64,000 nt of DNA from Pectobacterium wasabiae CFBP 3304. GTDB taxonomy: Bacteria > Pseudomonadota > Gammaproteobacteria > Enterobacterales > Enterobacteriaceae. This document shows positions 54,446 to 63,443 of the stretch, in pieces. The notes below the pieces were generated by a model. That model had not been told where the DNA came from and did not search any database. It saw nothing but the letters and a program-made list of their open reading frames with translations. Location of the stretch: the NCBI RefSeq assembly GCF_001742185.1, contig NZ_CP015750.1, forward strand, positions 2,852,001 through 2,916,000, given 5' to 3'. Both the position numbers and the translations under genes were made by a program. Every line of letters starts with the position of its first letter. Positions within the stretch are counted from its first letter, which is position 1.

Positions 54446-54453
54446 GACGAGCG

Positions 54454-55701
54454 TTACTGCTTGATGAAGGGACGGGTCAGCAGGCCAATCGGGCCGCTGG
54501 CGTACCAGCTTTTGTTGCCCTTGCTGCGACGATCGCGCCCCAGAGACTGGGTAAGACGGTCAAGAATAATGGCCAGAATAACAATCCCGACCCCGCCGAC
54601 GGCAGCCAGACCCATATCCAGACGGCCAATACCGCGCAGTACCATCTGACCCAGACCACCCACGGCGATCATCGAGGCGATCACCACCATCGACAGCGCC
54701 AGCATCAGCGTCTGGTTTACACCAGCCATGATGGTTGGCATGGCCAGCGGCAGTTGAACCTTAAACAGCATCTGGCGTGGGCTGGCTCCGAATGACTCAG
54801 CGGCCTCAACCAGATCGGCTGGCACCTGGCGAATACCCAGAATCGTTAAGCGAATAATCGGCGGCAGGGCAAAGATAATGGTCACCACCACCCCCGGCAC
54901 GTTACCGATACCGAACAGCATGACGATAGGCACCAGATAGACGAACGCGGGCGTGGTCTGCATGGCATCGAGCAGTGGACGGATAATCTTGGCCGCTCGT
55001 TCGCTACGCGCCAGCCAGATCCCCATGGGGAGCCCGATGAGTACGCAGAAGAACAGCGCGGTCAGTACCAACGCTAACGTGATCATCGCCTGTGACCAGG
55101 CACCAATTGCGCCAATCGCAATCAGTGACAGCAGGGTAGCCACGCCCATGCCGAGGCTGGACATCTGCCAGGCAATCAATGAAAACACCAGAATGGCAAT
55201 CGGCGCAGGCATTCCCAGCAGAAACTGCTGGAAGCCGCCCAGAATAAAATCGACCGGCACGCGAATGCCCTGGAAGATCGGCCTGAAGTGCAGCACAACC
55301 CAATCGATACCGTGGGTGACCCAACTGTCCAGCGGGATCAGCGTGTCCTTAAACGGATCGAGCAGATTGAAATGCTCAGGCGTTGCGGGGGCGGTGCTGT
55401 TTAGCCAGTCACTGCCGGATTGCGCAGCTTGATGGGCCGCATCGGTAACACCATCGGGAGCCGGAGCGCTGCTCCAGGCATCGCTGCCGTTAGCCGGTGT
55501 ATCCTGAGCGGAGGCACCAGTAGACCACGGATCGCTCTGCGGCATGCTGTCAGGCGTCGAGCTATCAGCAGGCGCGCTCTGCGTGCTGGTTGCCCACGGA
55601 TCGCTTTGTGCGGCGCTATTAGCCTGCTCAGGAGCTGCATTTTGATCGGCAGGCTGATTTTGTGCCGTGGTGTCCCACGGATTTGAGGTCGATTTACTCA
55701 T
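54454..55701 (-). CDS. proW: Glycine betaine/proline transporter permease ProW
   Basis: The 415-residue inner-membrane permease of the ProU system has the BPD-type permease region at about residues 170-400, with the EAA loop [25 protein letters not shown]. It is about 60 residues longer than E. coli ProW (354). The extra length is in a Gln/Ala/Ser/Pro-rich N-terminal tail with four spaced units NPWDTT, SDPWATS, SDPWSTG and SDAWSS; E. coli has two such units. The start overlaps the end of proV by eight bases. Confidence 0.95.
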   Translation of the reverse strand: MSKSTSNPWDTTAQNQPADQNAAPEQANSAAQSDPWATSTQSAPADSSTPDSMPQSDPWSTGASAQDTPANGSDAWSSAPAPDGVTDAAHQAAQSGSDWLNSTAPATPEHFNLLDPFKDTLIPLDSWVTHGIDWVVLHFRPIFQGIRVPVDFILGGFQQFLLGMPAPIAILVFSLIAWQMSSLGMGVATLLSLIAIGAIGAWSQAMITLALVLTALFFCVLIGLPMGIWLARSERAAKIIRPLLDAMQTTPAFVYLVPIVMLFGIGNVPGVVVTIIFALPPIIRLTILGIRQVPADLVEAAESFGASPRQMLFKVQLPLAMPTIMAGVNQTLMLALSMVVIASMIAVGGLGQMVLRGIGRLDMGLAAVGGVGIVILAIILDRLTQSLGRDRRSKGNKSWYASGPIGLLTRPFIKQ

Positions 55702-56896
55702 TGGTCACTCCTTCCTTATCCAGTGCCTGTAGCAGCATTCCTTTGGAAATGATGCCAATGTACTCATGGTTTTCGCCGACAACAGGAACGGCACAGGGAG
55801 CCTGTGCGACCTGAGAAATCAGCTCGTTGAGTGACATATCTGCGGGCACGGGAGCAGGTTCGGGCAGTAACGCCTGTTCCAGCGGCTGCTGTTCTTTCAG
55901 CGCCTGCTTCAGTGAATCAATAGACACAATGCCAATGAAGCGTTTTCCGCCTTCCAGTACGTAGCCGTAATCACGGTCTTCGTCCTGAAGGATTTTTAGT
56001 GCAGAACGTGGCCCCACGCCGGGAGTTTTACGGATTAAGGTGACCGGGCGACGACGGGCGATATCCTTAGCGCTAAACACATGGCTGATATCGACACCGC
56101 GGAAAAAGGTGCGCACATAGTCATTGGCTGGGTTATTCAGGATCTCATCGGGCGTACCGACCTGAATCACTTCACCGCCGTGCATGATGGCAATCCGGTC
56201 ACCGATGCGCATCGCTTCATCCAGATCGTGTGAGATAAAGACGATAGTGCGTTGATGACGGGACTGGAGTTTGACTAGCTCATCCTGCATTTCTGTACGG
56301 ATCAGCGGATCGAGCGCGGAGAATGCCTCATCCATCAATAGGATATCGGGGTCATTCGCTAACGCACGCGCCAGACCGACGCGTTGCCGCATCCCGCCGG
56401 ACAGTTCATCCGGGTAAGAAGCCGCGTAGGCTTCGAGCCCAACCTGTTGTAACGCATCCAGCGCTTTTTGCTCACGTTCCGCTTTCGGTACACCAGCCAG
56501 TTCCATACCAAATGCGGTATTGTTGAGGATGTTCAGATGTGGCATGAGCGCAAAGGATTGGAACACCATACTGATCTTCTTGCGGCGCACGTCGCGCAGC
56601 GCGGCATCAGATATCCTGGAGATATCCTCACCGTCGATCAGCACCTGACCCCGAGTGGGTTCGATCAGACGATTGAGAAGGCGTACCATGGTTGATTTGC
56701 CGGAACCGGATAATCCCATGATGACAAATATCTCGCCTTCTTCAATGGCCAGACTGGCATCTTTTACCCCGACAGTAAGCCCTGTTTTTTCAAATACCTG
56801 ATCTTTACTCAGGCCTTTATCAATCAGTTTAAATGCTCTGTCTGGGTGCTCGCCAAATATCTTATAAAGGTTCTTTACTTCAAGTTTAATTGCCAT
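55694..56896 (-). CDS. proV: Glycine betaine/proline transporter ATPase ProV
   Basis: The 400-residue ABC ATPase of ProU has Walker A GLSGSGKS near residue 61, the signature [15 protein letters not shown] near 164, Walker [14 protein letters not shown] near 185, and two C-terminal CBS domains (about 280-400) that sense ionic strength. Close to E. coli ProV. First gene of proVWX, reading leftward from an osmotic-type promoter. Confidence 0.97.
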   Translation of the reverse strand: MAIKLEVKNLYKIFGEHPDRAFKLIDKGLSKDQVFEKTGLTVGVKDASLAIEEGEIFVIMGLSGSGKSTMVRLLNRLIEPTRGQVLIDGEDISRISDAALRDVRRKKISMVFQSFALMPHLNILNNTAFGMELAGVPKAEREQKALDALQQVGLEAYAASYPDELSGGMRQRVGLARALANDPDILLMDEAFSALDPLIRTEMQDELVKLQSRHQRTIVFISHDLDEAMRIGDRIAIMHGGEVIQVGTPDEILNNPANDYVRTFFRGVDISHVFSAKDIARRRPVTLIRKTPGVGPRSALKILQDEDRDYGYVLEGGKRFIGIVSIDSLKQALKEQQPLEQALLPEPAPVPADMSLNELISQVAQAPCAVPVVGENHEYIGIISKGMLLQALDKEGVTNE

Positions 56897-56964
56897 GAAA
56901 TTATTGTTTTCCTGTGTCGTTTATAATTCTATAACCTAACCCTGATAATGATTAAACATAATCT

Positions 56965-56992
56965 ACCCTAACATACTCAGATTCTGAGACAA
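56965..56992 (-). promoter_or_regulatory. proU promoter
   Basis: On the minus strand TTGTCT (56992-56987) and TAGGGT (56970-56965) are 16 bp apart. The block TCTGAGTATGTTAGGGTAGA closely resembles the main osmoregulated E. coli proU promoter. The start codon of proV is about 70 bp downstream. Confidence 0.8.
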
Positions 56993-57553
56993 CCCTTTAT
57001 TGCCTCAATGCAACCTCCTGTTAGGCCAATATTAGCGATAGCGGTAACGTGATTATTGCTATGTTATCTTCATGATTTATGTGATCTTTATGATTTTTGG
57101 TTTGAAAGATAATTCTTTTTATAACAGTGCGTTACCTGTTGGTTTTTACGTATTGGATTAGCGGCTGATATAACCTTTTCTGATTGTGGATAAACCGCTA
57201 TTTATAGTGAATTCCACTAATCGAATAATAGGATAAATAAATCAAAATTTTTGGTTCATAGGCACTCAAATAGGCCGACGTAGGTACATTTTTTACTTAT
57301 GATATCTGCCGGTATTTTATACAGTATAGCAGAGATATAATGGGTAAAATGATTGCGTTAATTCCCACCAATAAATGAGAGTGTTCTGAATAATATATTC
57401 TTCATATATACGTGAATAGTGCAGTCTGTCAGTCAGTATGTTGCGTTGTTTTGAAAATTGCGAAGCAGCACCAGAAAGAGGAATAAGAGCATTGTGGGCT
57501 GAAAGGTATTTTGGTTATCTGCTCATCTGATTTCTGCTAAGGAAAAGCTAAAC
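56993..57553. other. Gene-free AT-rich stretch upstream of proV
   Basis: No convincing gene is seen. The DNA is markedly AT-rich with A- and T-runs, which would suit bending and H-NS binding next to proU, but this is an inference from composition only. Confidence 0.4.
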
Positions 57554-58138
57554 GTGGTCACTTGGGAATACCATGATTTCGAAGACTATACAGGGAATGG
57601 TGAGCTGCTTATACGTCAGTTTATCGTTGGTGGCATGGTCTATGCCATTGGTTTCCAGAAACTCCAGTCAGCGGACGAATTGCTTAATAAAGGGATTGAT
57701 GAGAAACATAACATACCTGGTTTTCAAATGCCCCGGTCGGGTCTTTGGACGGTGGCTTTTGATAAAGTTGAGAATCAAGAGCGTTTGGAAGCTTATCGGC
57801 ATGTTGAGCTCAATTCTGGGCAAATTCTAAAGGTGATTACGTCGGTTGCCAGAGCGATTTTTGACCACTACAATGTTTCCCGATCGGGTGCTTACTATTG
57901 GTGCGCCGCCCCCGACCTTTCGGGGAAAAGGAAAATTGATCTCACGGATTTATATGATGGTTTACTGGGGTTAGCAGGGAAAAGCAGATTTAACATTCGT
58001 ATCCCAGGTATGCAGTCATTTAATCGACTTGGTTCAGATAGGAGAAGCTATGTCATCCTCACTCGATATTACGACGTTAAGTCTTCAGGAACAGGCATTT
58101 TTCGCCTTGGGGAAAACGCTGCAAATGGCGGCGCGTGA
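57554..58138 (+). CDS. Unrecognised protein, first gene of an overlapping pair
   Basis: The 194-residue product is soluble with no signal peptide, and I do not recognise its family. It has a mixed alpha/beta pattern: VTWEYHDFEDYTGNGELLIRQFIVGGMVYAIGFQK, LWTVAFDKV, a helix (GQILKVITSVARAIFDHYNVS), YYWCAAPDL, and LTDLYDGLLGLAGKSRF. The GTG at 57554 has AAGGA about ten bases upstream. Its last 89 bases overlap the next gene in another frame, so the tail after about residue 166 may be poorly conserved. It lies between the proU and hpx operons in a gene-poor stretch. A toxin-like or defence-related role is possible but unsupported by motif. Confidence 0.6.
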   Translation: MVTWEYHDFEDYTGNGELLIRQFIVGGMVYAIGFQKLQSADELLNKGIDEKHNIPGFQMPRSGLWTVAFDKVENQERLEAYRHVELNSGQILKVITSVARAIFDHYNVSRSGAYYWCAAPDLSGKRKIDLTDLYDGLLGLAGKSRFNIRIPGMQSFNRLGSDRRSYVILTRYYDVKSSGTGIFRLGENAANGGA

Positions 58139-58247
58139 GGTGATCGAGCGTAAGTTGGCTTCAGGTGAATATGTGCTTATTGATGGCAAATATTATCTGG
58201 CTTCAGACGCACCGAAACAAGCAGATAAATCGATGGCTGACGACTGA
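58050..58247 (+). CDS. Unrecognised small protein, second gene of an overlapping pair
   Basis: The 65-residue product starts at the ATG at 58050 with AGGAGA six bases before it, inside the previous gene. It has one amphipathic helix (LQEQAFFALGKTLQMAAREVIERKLASG), a short strand pair (EYVLIDGKYYLAS) and a charged tail. No family recognised. A small partner translated from within the end of a larger gene is a common arrangement for toxin-antitoxin or regulator pairs; that is the only basis for suggesting such a link. Confidence 0.6.
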   Translation: MSSSLDITTLSLQEQAFFALGKTLQMAAREVIERKLASGEYVLIDGKYYLASDAPKQADKSMADD

Positions 58248-58285
58248 CACAAACGCTGCATGCAGATCGTTTGTGTCTTTTATTG

Positions 58286-58672
58286 TCACTCGCTCATCAC
58301 GCTGACGTGGGCAGCGACAATACGCCAGCCTTCGGGCATTTTGACCCAGGTCTGCATTTGACGACCAACCTTCGTGCTGCCAGTGCGGGTAAACTCGGTG
58401 CTGGTGACGGCCATATCATGACCGTAGGTGGTGATGACCGTATTACGCAGGGTTCTGTCCAGACCGGAAGAGGGGCGAGCGAGGCGAAAGGCACGAATTT
58501 CCTCGATCCCATATAGATTTTCTCCCGCCCCGTAGCGCACCGTTTTTTCATCGTGCCAGAACAGCTCATCCAGCACCGCAATGTCGTTACCGATTAAGGC
58601 TTTTTCGTAGCGATAAAACGCGGCGGTCACATCGGCCAGCACATCCGGCTGATTGCTATCGTCAGGCAACAT
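58286..58672 (-). CDS. hpxZ: Oxalurate catabolism protein HpxZ (SnoaL/AtzH-like)
   Basis: The 128-residue protein has the cone-shaped NTF2/SnoaL-like fold of the AtzH family: VLADVTAAFYRYEKALIGNDIAVLDELFWHDEKTVRYGAGENLYGIEEIRAFR, then WVKMPEGWRIVAAHVS at the end. In Klebsiella it is the last gene of hpxWXYZ, acting in use of oxalurate, a product of purine and allantoin breakdown. I use the ATG at 58672 with AGGAAAG upstream; the ATG at 58687 overlaps the amidase stop (ATGA) and is also possible. Confidence 0.88.
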   Translation of the reverse strand: MLPDDSNQPDVLADVTAAFYRYEKALIGNDIAVLDELFWHDEKTVRYGAGENLYGIEEIRAFRLARPSSGLDRTLRNTVITTYGHDMAVTSTEFTRTGSTKVGRQMQTWVKMPEGWRIVAAHVSVMSE

Positions 58673-58683
58673 ATTTTCTTTCC

Positions 58684-60081
58684 TCATAAGGTATAAGTGA
58701 TGCCCTGCTGCTCAAGCGCCCACGCCGTCCGCAGGCAAAGATCCTCGCGCCACGGTGCGGCAATAATCTGAATACCTATCGGCAGGCCGCTGGCGGTTGC
58801 TACCGGCACCGTTACGACGGGTAACCCGACGAAAGAGATCGGCTGTGTCAGCATACCCATACTGGCGCGGACGGGCAGATCGGTACCATTAATACGCATG
58901 ATTTCCTGACCAATAAGCGTGGCGGAGCAGGGCGTTGCGGGGGCAATCAGCAGGTCGGTGTGTTCAAACAATGCCAACGTTTGTTGACGAAAATAATTGC
59001 GGAAGCGCTGGGCTTGCACATACCAGGCGGCGGGGATCATCGCGCCAGCCAGCAGCCGCTCGCGTGACAGTGGCTCGAAACGCTCAGGCTGAGTGCGTAA
59101 GTCTGGCAAATACTGATTTCCCCCTTCACTGGCCGACAGAATAAAAGCGGCGCTGCGTGCCAGTGCGGCGTCGGTTAACGTCAGGCTGTCCTGTGCGCCC
59201 AGCGCTAGTGCGATCTGGCGGACGGCGGCTTTGGCTTCCTCGCTGGACCATGTGGAGAAGTAGCCATCCAGCACCGCGTAGCGCAATCCATCGCTGCCAG
59301 TTTCCAACTGTGTGGCGGTATGCTGCGTTTCTCGTTCTGTCTGAAAACGATCGTGCTTGTCGCGACCTTGTAGTGCATCGAACACCAATGCCAGATCGTC
59401 TACGCTACGTGCGAATGGGCCGATGTGGTCGAGACTGGCGACAAACGGGTGGCTACCGTGGCGTGATAAACGGCCAAACGTCGGCTTCAGCCCGAAAATG
59501 CCGCAGAGCGACGACGGCACGCGGATCGAACCATTGGTGTCGCTGCCCAGCGTGAAGTTAACCAACCCTGCGGCGACGGCGGCAGCCGATCCGCCAGACG
59601 AGCCTCCTGCAATACGCTGTGTGTCGAGCGGGTTACGCGTGGGGCCGTAATGGCTGTTCTCGGTGGTAAAGCCATAGGCATAGGCGTCCATATTCAACAT
59701 GCCGGACAGCAGCGCGCCCTGACTGGCAAGCTGACGGATGGCAAAAGCATCCTGTGCGGCGGGTGGTCGTTGGCTGAAAAGCTCGGCCCCCGCCAGCGTG
59801 GTTTCGCCGCTGACATCAAACAGGTTCTTTACGGCATAAGGCACACCAGCCAGCGCCGGTAAGGTTTCCCCGCGCTGACGGCACGCGTCGATGCGCCCAG
59901 CTTCTGCCAACATGCGTTCGCCGGTGACGTGGGTATAGGCATTAATCGTCGGATTGCTCTGCCCAATTGCGGCTAGTGCCTGCTGTGCAAGCTCTTTGGC
60001 GGAGAACATTCCAGCCTGCAAGCCTTGCTGAATTTGCCGGATGGATAACGATGAGGACGCGCGTTTGGCGTATAAACTCAT
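58684..60081 (-). CDS. hpxY: AtzE-family amidase HpxY
   Basis: The 465-residue amidase-signature enzyme has the Ser-cisSer-Lys machinery: Lys in YAVKNLFDVSGE near residue 87, GGSSGGSAAAVAAG near 158 with both serines, and GSDTNGSIRVPSSLCGIFGLKPTFGR. It resembles AtzE, which works with the small AtzG-like subunit; here that subunit is HpxX. It likely hydrolyses an amide or carbamoyl group in the oxalurate pathway. Coupled to hpxX (ATGA overlap) and hpxZ. Confidence 0.92.
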   Translation of the reverse strand: MSLYAKRASSSLSIRQIQQGLQAGMFSAKELAQQALAAIGQSNPTINAYTHVTGERMLAEAGRIDACRQRGETLPALAGVPYAVKNLFDVSGETTLAGAELFSQRPPAAQDAFAIRQLASQGALLSGMLNMDAYAYGFTTENSHYGPTRNPLDTQRIAGGSSGGSAAAVAAGLVNFTLGSDTNGSIRVPSSLCGIFGLKPTFGRLSRHGSHPFVASLDHIGPFARSVDDLALVFDALQGRDKHDRFQTERETQHTATQLETGSDGLRYAVLDGYFSTWSSEEAKAAVRQIALALGAQDSLTLTDAALARSAAFILSASEGGNQYLPDLRTQPERFEPLSRERLLAGAMIPAAWYVQAQRFRNYFRQQTLALFEHTDLLIAPATPCSATLIGQEIMRINGTDLPVRASMGMLTQPISFVGLPVVTVPVATASGLPIGIQIIAAPWREDLCLRTAWALEQQGITYTL

Positions 60082-60112
60082 AGCGTATAAGCTCCTAGCG
60101 TATAAACCCCGG
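60068..60112. repeat. Three 15-bp tandem repeats across the hpxX/hpxY junction
   Basis: Units GCGTATAAACTCATA, GCGTATAAGCTCCTA and GCGTATAAACCCCGG follow head to tail. They encode the end of HpxX (VYTLGAYTL) and the start of HpxY (MSLYA), and contain the overlapping stop and start codons. Confidence 0.9.
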
Positions 60113-60284
60113 CAATATCCTGATGCTCATCGAGGGGGAATTCCATCAACGGTTGTGCCATGGCGTGGATGCGGCTGAATTGCACCAGCAGTTCCTGACG
60201 TCGTTCCTGGCTGAGTTGCAGAGATAGCAGCGTTTCCATCTGTTGCAGATACGCCGCCAGTGCGTCTTGTTCGATCATCGTCAT
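60078..60284 (-). CDS. hpxX: Small subunit-like protein HpxX (DUF4089, AtzG-like)
   Basis: The 68-residue helical protein (ALAAYLQQMETLLSLQLSQERRQELLVQFSRIHAMAQPLMEFPL) matches the DUF4089/AtzG-like family, whose member AtzG forms a complex with the amidase AtzE. It should act with HpxY. Its end is made by 15-bp tandem repeats and overlaps the hpxY start by four bases. hpxW lies 25 bp upstream. Confidence 0.9.
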   Translation of the reverse strand: MTMIEQDALAAYLQQMETLLSLQLSQERRQELLVQFSRIHAMAQPLMEFPLDEHQDIAGVYTLGAYTL

Positions 60285-60309
60285 TCTATTTTCTCCCGGT
60301 TAAGTAGGA

Positions 60310-61914
60310 CTAAAAGCCTGCCGCGCTGCCGTTGCTGCGTGGATCGAAAGCGCCTTCCAGCATGCCGTTGGTGTGGCGGACGATGGCACCTGCGTGACCG
60401 ACGGTTTCGCTAAAACTGCTCAATAGCTCGACGTCATGCCCTAGCTGACGCAGGGCATCTACGGTGGCAGGTTTAAAGCGATCTTCGATCTTCAGCGTGT
60501 CGGAGGATTGTCCCCAGGTGCGACCCAGCAGCCAGCGTGGAGCGGTAATCGCCTGTTGCAGCGGCAGTCCTTGCTGGACGTGACGGATAAAGATAGCCGC
60601 CTGCGTCTGCGGTTGTCCGTCTCCGCCCATCGAGCCATAGACCATCGTGCGTCCGTCGGATAAACGTGCGGCGGCGGGGTTTAAGGTATGAAAAGGCTGT
60701 TTGCCCGGTTCTAACGCCAACAGGTGCGCCGGATCGAGGCTGAACGAGGCACCGCGGTTCTGCCAGAGCACGCCAGTTCCCGGTAGCACAACACCGCTGC
60801 CAAATTCGTGATAAATACTCTGAATGAAAGAGACGCACAGGCCGCTGCTGTCGCATACGCCCATCCAGACGGTGTCACCGGGGCCTTTACCTTCTCCCCA
60901 CGATGCGGCTTTTCGCGTATCGACCTGTCGCGCCAGTGCACCAAGCACATCGTTTTCCAGCAGCGCCTGAACATTTTGCGTCATCAGTTTGGGATCGGTA
61001 ATGAAGCGGTCACGCAGGCCAAACGCCAACTTGGTCGATTCGACAATACGATGGATCGTCTGACTATCGTTCAGATCTTCCATTTCTAAATGATCGGTCA
61101 GTCCGAGGATTGCGAGGGACACCAGACCCTGCGTCGGCGGCGCGAGGTTATAGATATCGCCTTTACTGTGTTTCAGCACCAGCGGCGTGGTTCGCTTGGC
61201 GCGGTAGTTCGCCAGATCGTCAGCCGTCAGCGGCATCCCGAGCAGCGCCATCTGCGCCGACAGCCGGGCGGCGACGGAGCCGCGATAAAAACTGTCCAGC
61301 CCTTCGATGCTCAGCGCCGTTAAGGTATCCGCTAAGTCAGGCTGCGTGAAACGGCTACCTGCACGCGGGATATTTCCCTGCGGCATAAAGAGTTGGCTAA
61401 AGGCGGGAAAATCGCTCAGTTCGTGATAGCGCTGAGTGAGTGCATCTTCCTGTGATTGTGTGACGGGAATACCGTCGGCCGCATAGCGAATCGCGTCAGA
61501 CAGCAGACGAGCCAGCGGCATCGGCGTGCTGTCTATTTCTTGTGAATTTTCCAGCTCTTGTGAATAGTCCAGCGCTTCCTGCCAGCCGCCGACGGTGCCT
61601 GCGACCGTCAGTGCCGCTTTCGGGCCGCGGTGCGGAATGCGGCTTTCGCCCTGATAGTACTCGCGGCAGGCCAGCGACCCCGCCGCACCGCTGGCATCAA
61701 TAGCAATGGGGTCACCGTGTGGCGGCACTATCAGCCAGAAACCATCGCCGCCGATCCCGTTCATGTGTGGGTACACCACGGCAATGGTTGCCGCCGCAGC
61801 GACCATGGCTTCAATGGCGTTTCCGCCTTCACGCAGAACAGCCAATGCGCTGGCGCTGGCTAAATGATGAGGTGCCACCGCCATGCCCAGCGGGGCGGTA
61901 TTACTTTGCATCAT
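60310..61914 (-). CDS. hpxW: Oxamate amidohydrolase proenzyme HpxW
   Basis: The 534-residue protein is a gamma-glutamyltranspeptidase-like N-terminal nucleophile hydrolase. It should self-cleave before Thr348 in GPGDTVWMGV to give two subunits. Other family segments are HMNGIGGDGFWLIV near residue 50, PPTQGLVSLAILGL near 259 and MVYGSMGGDGQPQTQA near 425. There is no signal peptide, so it is cytosolic, unlike true GGT. In Klebsiella HpxW converts oxamate to oxalate and ammonia. First gene of hpxWXYZ, with a sigma-54-type promoter upstream. Confidence 0.92.
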   Translation of the reverse strand: MMQSNTAPLGMAVAPHHLASASALAVLREGGNAIEAMVAAAATIAVVYPHMNGIGGDGFWLIVPPHGDPIAIDASGAAGSLACREYYQGESRIPHRGPKAALTVAGTVGGWQEALDYSQELENSQEIDSTPMPLARLLSDAIRYAADGIPVTQSQEDALTQRYHELSDFPAFSQLFMPQGNIPRAGSRFTQPDLADTLTALSIEGLDSFYRGSVAARLSAQMALLGMPLTADDLANYRAKRTTPLVLKHSKGDIYNLAPPTQGLVSLAILGLTDHLEMEDLNDSQTIHRIVESTKLAFGLRDRFITDPKLMTQNVQALLENDVLGALARQVDTRKAASWGEGKGPGDTVWMGVCDSSGLCVSFIQSIYHEFGSGVVLPGTGVLWQNRGASFSLDPAHLLALEPGKQPFHTLNPAAARLSDGRTMVYGSMGGDGQPQTQAAIFIRHVQQGLPLQQAITAPRWLLGRTWGQSSDTLKIEDRFKPATVDALRQLGHDVELLSSFSETVGHAGAIVRHTNGMLEGAFDPRSNGSAAGF

Positions 61915-61970
61915 TTCGAGATTCCTTTTTATGTAGGGTAGTGTGAGTTGCTCTATTAACCCTAGCTATA

Positions 61971-61986
61971 AGCAAACGGCGTTCCA
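61971..61986 (-). promoter_or_regulatory. Sigma-54-type promoter of hpxWXYZ
   Basis: On the minus strand TGGAACGCCGTTTGCT fits TGGCAC-N5-TTGCW with the invariant GG and GC ten bases apart. The hpxW start is about 57 bp downstream. Confidence 0.7.
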
Positions 61987-62111
61987 GTTTTTCGGTACAG
62001 CGTAAAGTCGGTATACGGTGCCAAAAGGTGTATCTGTATCATCCTGACAATCCTGTGCTATGTTCTGCGCAATGAAACAAACGTTACAGCGCGCGCAATG
62101 GACGAGAGACG

Positions 62112-62951
62112 ATGATGCAAATAGATGAACGATTACGGGATCGCTATAGCGAGCTTTCACCGCAGGAACAGCGCGTCGCGGATTTCATCTTCGATCACTT
62201 TGACGATCTGATCAGTTACAACAGCGCTGAGCTGGCGCGGTTGAGCGGCGTCTCGAAAGCGACCGTCAGCCGCTTGTTCAAACGACTGGGCTACCCCAGC
62301 TACCGTGACATGCGCGATGAGCTAAGAACGTTGCGCCAGAGCGGGATGCCGCTGGCGGATAACCGTGATGCGGTGCAGGGCAATACGCTGCTGGCGCGGC
62401 ATTACAAACAGGAAATGGCGAACCTGACGCAGTGGATAAACCAGATTGACCCCGTACAGTTTGGTGCGGTGATTCAGGCGCTGAAGCAGGCGCAGCGCCT
62501 GTGTCTGATCGGGCTACGCAACAGCTATCCGGTCGCGCTGCACCTGCGGCAACAACTGCTTCAGATTCGCCAACAGGTCACACTGCTGACGCAGCCGGGG
62601 CAGACGCTATCCGAAGAGCTGGTCGATCTCACGGCGCAGGATGTCGTGATTGTGGTGGCCTTTCGCCGTCGTCCACGGCTAATTCAGCCGCTGCTGGTGC
62701 AACTGCAAAAACGCGGCGTGCCTGTACTGCTGCTCTGCGAACCGCAGGTGAGTGCGCTGATGCCGTTGGCAACCTGGTCGCTGTGTGTCCCGCTGGACAG
62801 CGTATCGGCGTTTGACAGCTATTCATCCGCCATGAGTCTGGTGAACGTGATCAGCAATGCGTTATTGCATGAAATACTGCGTGATGGACGCCAGCGCATC
62901 CACCAGATTGCGGATCTTTATGGTGAACTGGATGAGCTTGAACAACGCTGA
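62112..62951 (+). CDS. hpxU: RpiR/MurR-family regulator HpxU
   Basis: The 279-residue regulator has an N-terminal helix-turn-helix of the RpiR type (LSPQEQRVADFIFDHFDDLISYNSAELARLSGVSKATVSRLFKRLGYPSYRDMR, residues 14-68) and a C-terminal SIS domain (LCLIGLRNSYPVALHLRQQLL near 132). RpiR-type regulators sense phosphosugars or related ligands. It is divergent from hpxW, so it probably controls the hpx genes; the symbol follows the enterobacterial naming. It appears to be the only regulator gene in this cluster. Confidence 0.85.
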   Translation: MMQIDERLRDRYSELSPQEQRVADFIFDHFDDLISYNSAELARLSGVSKATVSRLFKRLGYPSYRDMRDELRTLRQSGMPLADNRDAVQGNTLLARHYKQEMANLTQWINQIDPVQFGAVIQALKQAQRLCLIGLRNSYPVALHLRQQLLQIRQQVTLLTQPGQTLSEELVDLTAQDVVIVVAFRRRPRLIQPLLVQLQKRGVPVLLLCEPQVSALMPLATWSLCVPLDSVSAFDSYSSAMSLVNVISNALLHEILRDGRQRIHQIADLYGELDELEQR

Positions 62952-62973
62952 TGGTGCGTTAGCGTGGTGCTTT

Positions 62974-62990
62974 TGCACTTTAATAGTGCA
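62974..62990. promoter_or_regulatory. NtrC-like palindrome after hpxU
   Basis: TGCACTTTAATAGTGCA is a 17-bp inverted repeat with the TGCAC-N7-GTGCA layout of NtrC enhancers (consensus TGCACC-N5-GGTGCA). It lies about 470 bp before the sigma-54 promoter of the ABC transporter gene. Confidence 0.55.
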
Positions 62991-63049
62991 TTCCGAACGG
63001 TTGTTATATAGCCATGCAGATCGTTTCGGGCGTGATAGCTCTGGATTAT

Positions 63050-63270
63050 TTTTGTGACGCAACGCCACGCCCGACATAGGGCAGCTCAAACGCCGCTTGC
63101 CCTATGAACCCAGGCTTTTTTCGCGGAATCACGCCGCTTCGCGATACCTTCGGCGTTCATGCCCGCAATACGGACCGCCAGCGACGCGCTCCCTGCGCGG
63201 CGCTGACTTTCGCGGCGTCCATGCCGCTCATCCGGCGGTCATGCTCACCTCAGCGTAATTCTTTACGCTA
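63050..63270. repeat. GC-rich, repeat-like intergenic block
   Basis: The gap 62952-63538 has no gene. This part is much richer in GC than its flanks and holds inverted repeats (AGGGCA with TGCCCT; CGCGGAATCACGCCGCTTCGCG) and variants of GGCGTTCATGCC/GGCGTCCATGCCGC. It looks like a cluster of palindromic repeats; identity unknown. Confidence 0.45.
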
Positions 63271-63443
63271 ATAAGGCATAAAAAACACAAGACTCAGGCG
63301 TGGTGCATGAGTTGCATAAATGATCTCTCTTCAACCACGCCCGAAACTGTTCACCAATATTCCATATCCACAGCTATGCCATATTTCAGCACAATTTTCT
63401 GACCTTCTACGTTGTTCCTCATCGCCAAGAGTACGAATGGAAT

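Noticed and set aside
62000..62030. TGGCACC on the minus strand upstream of hpxW as a sigma-54 element
   Set aside because: The -12 GC is missing at the required spacing; the element at 61971-61986 fits far better.
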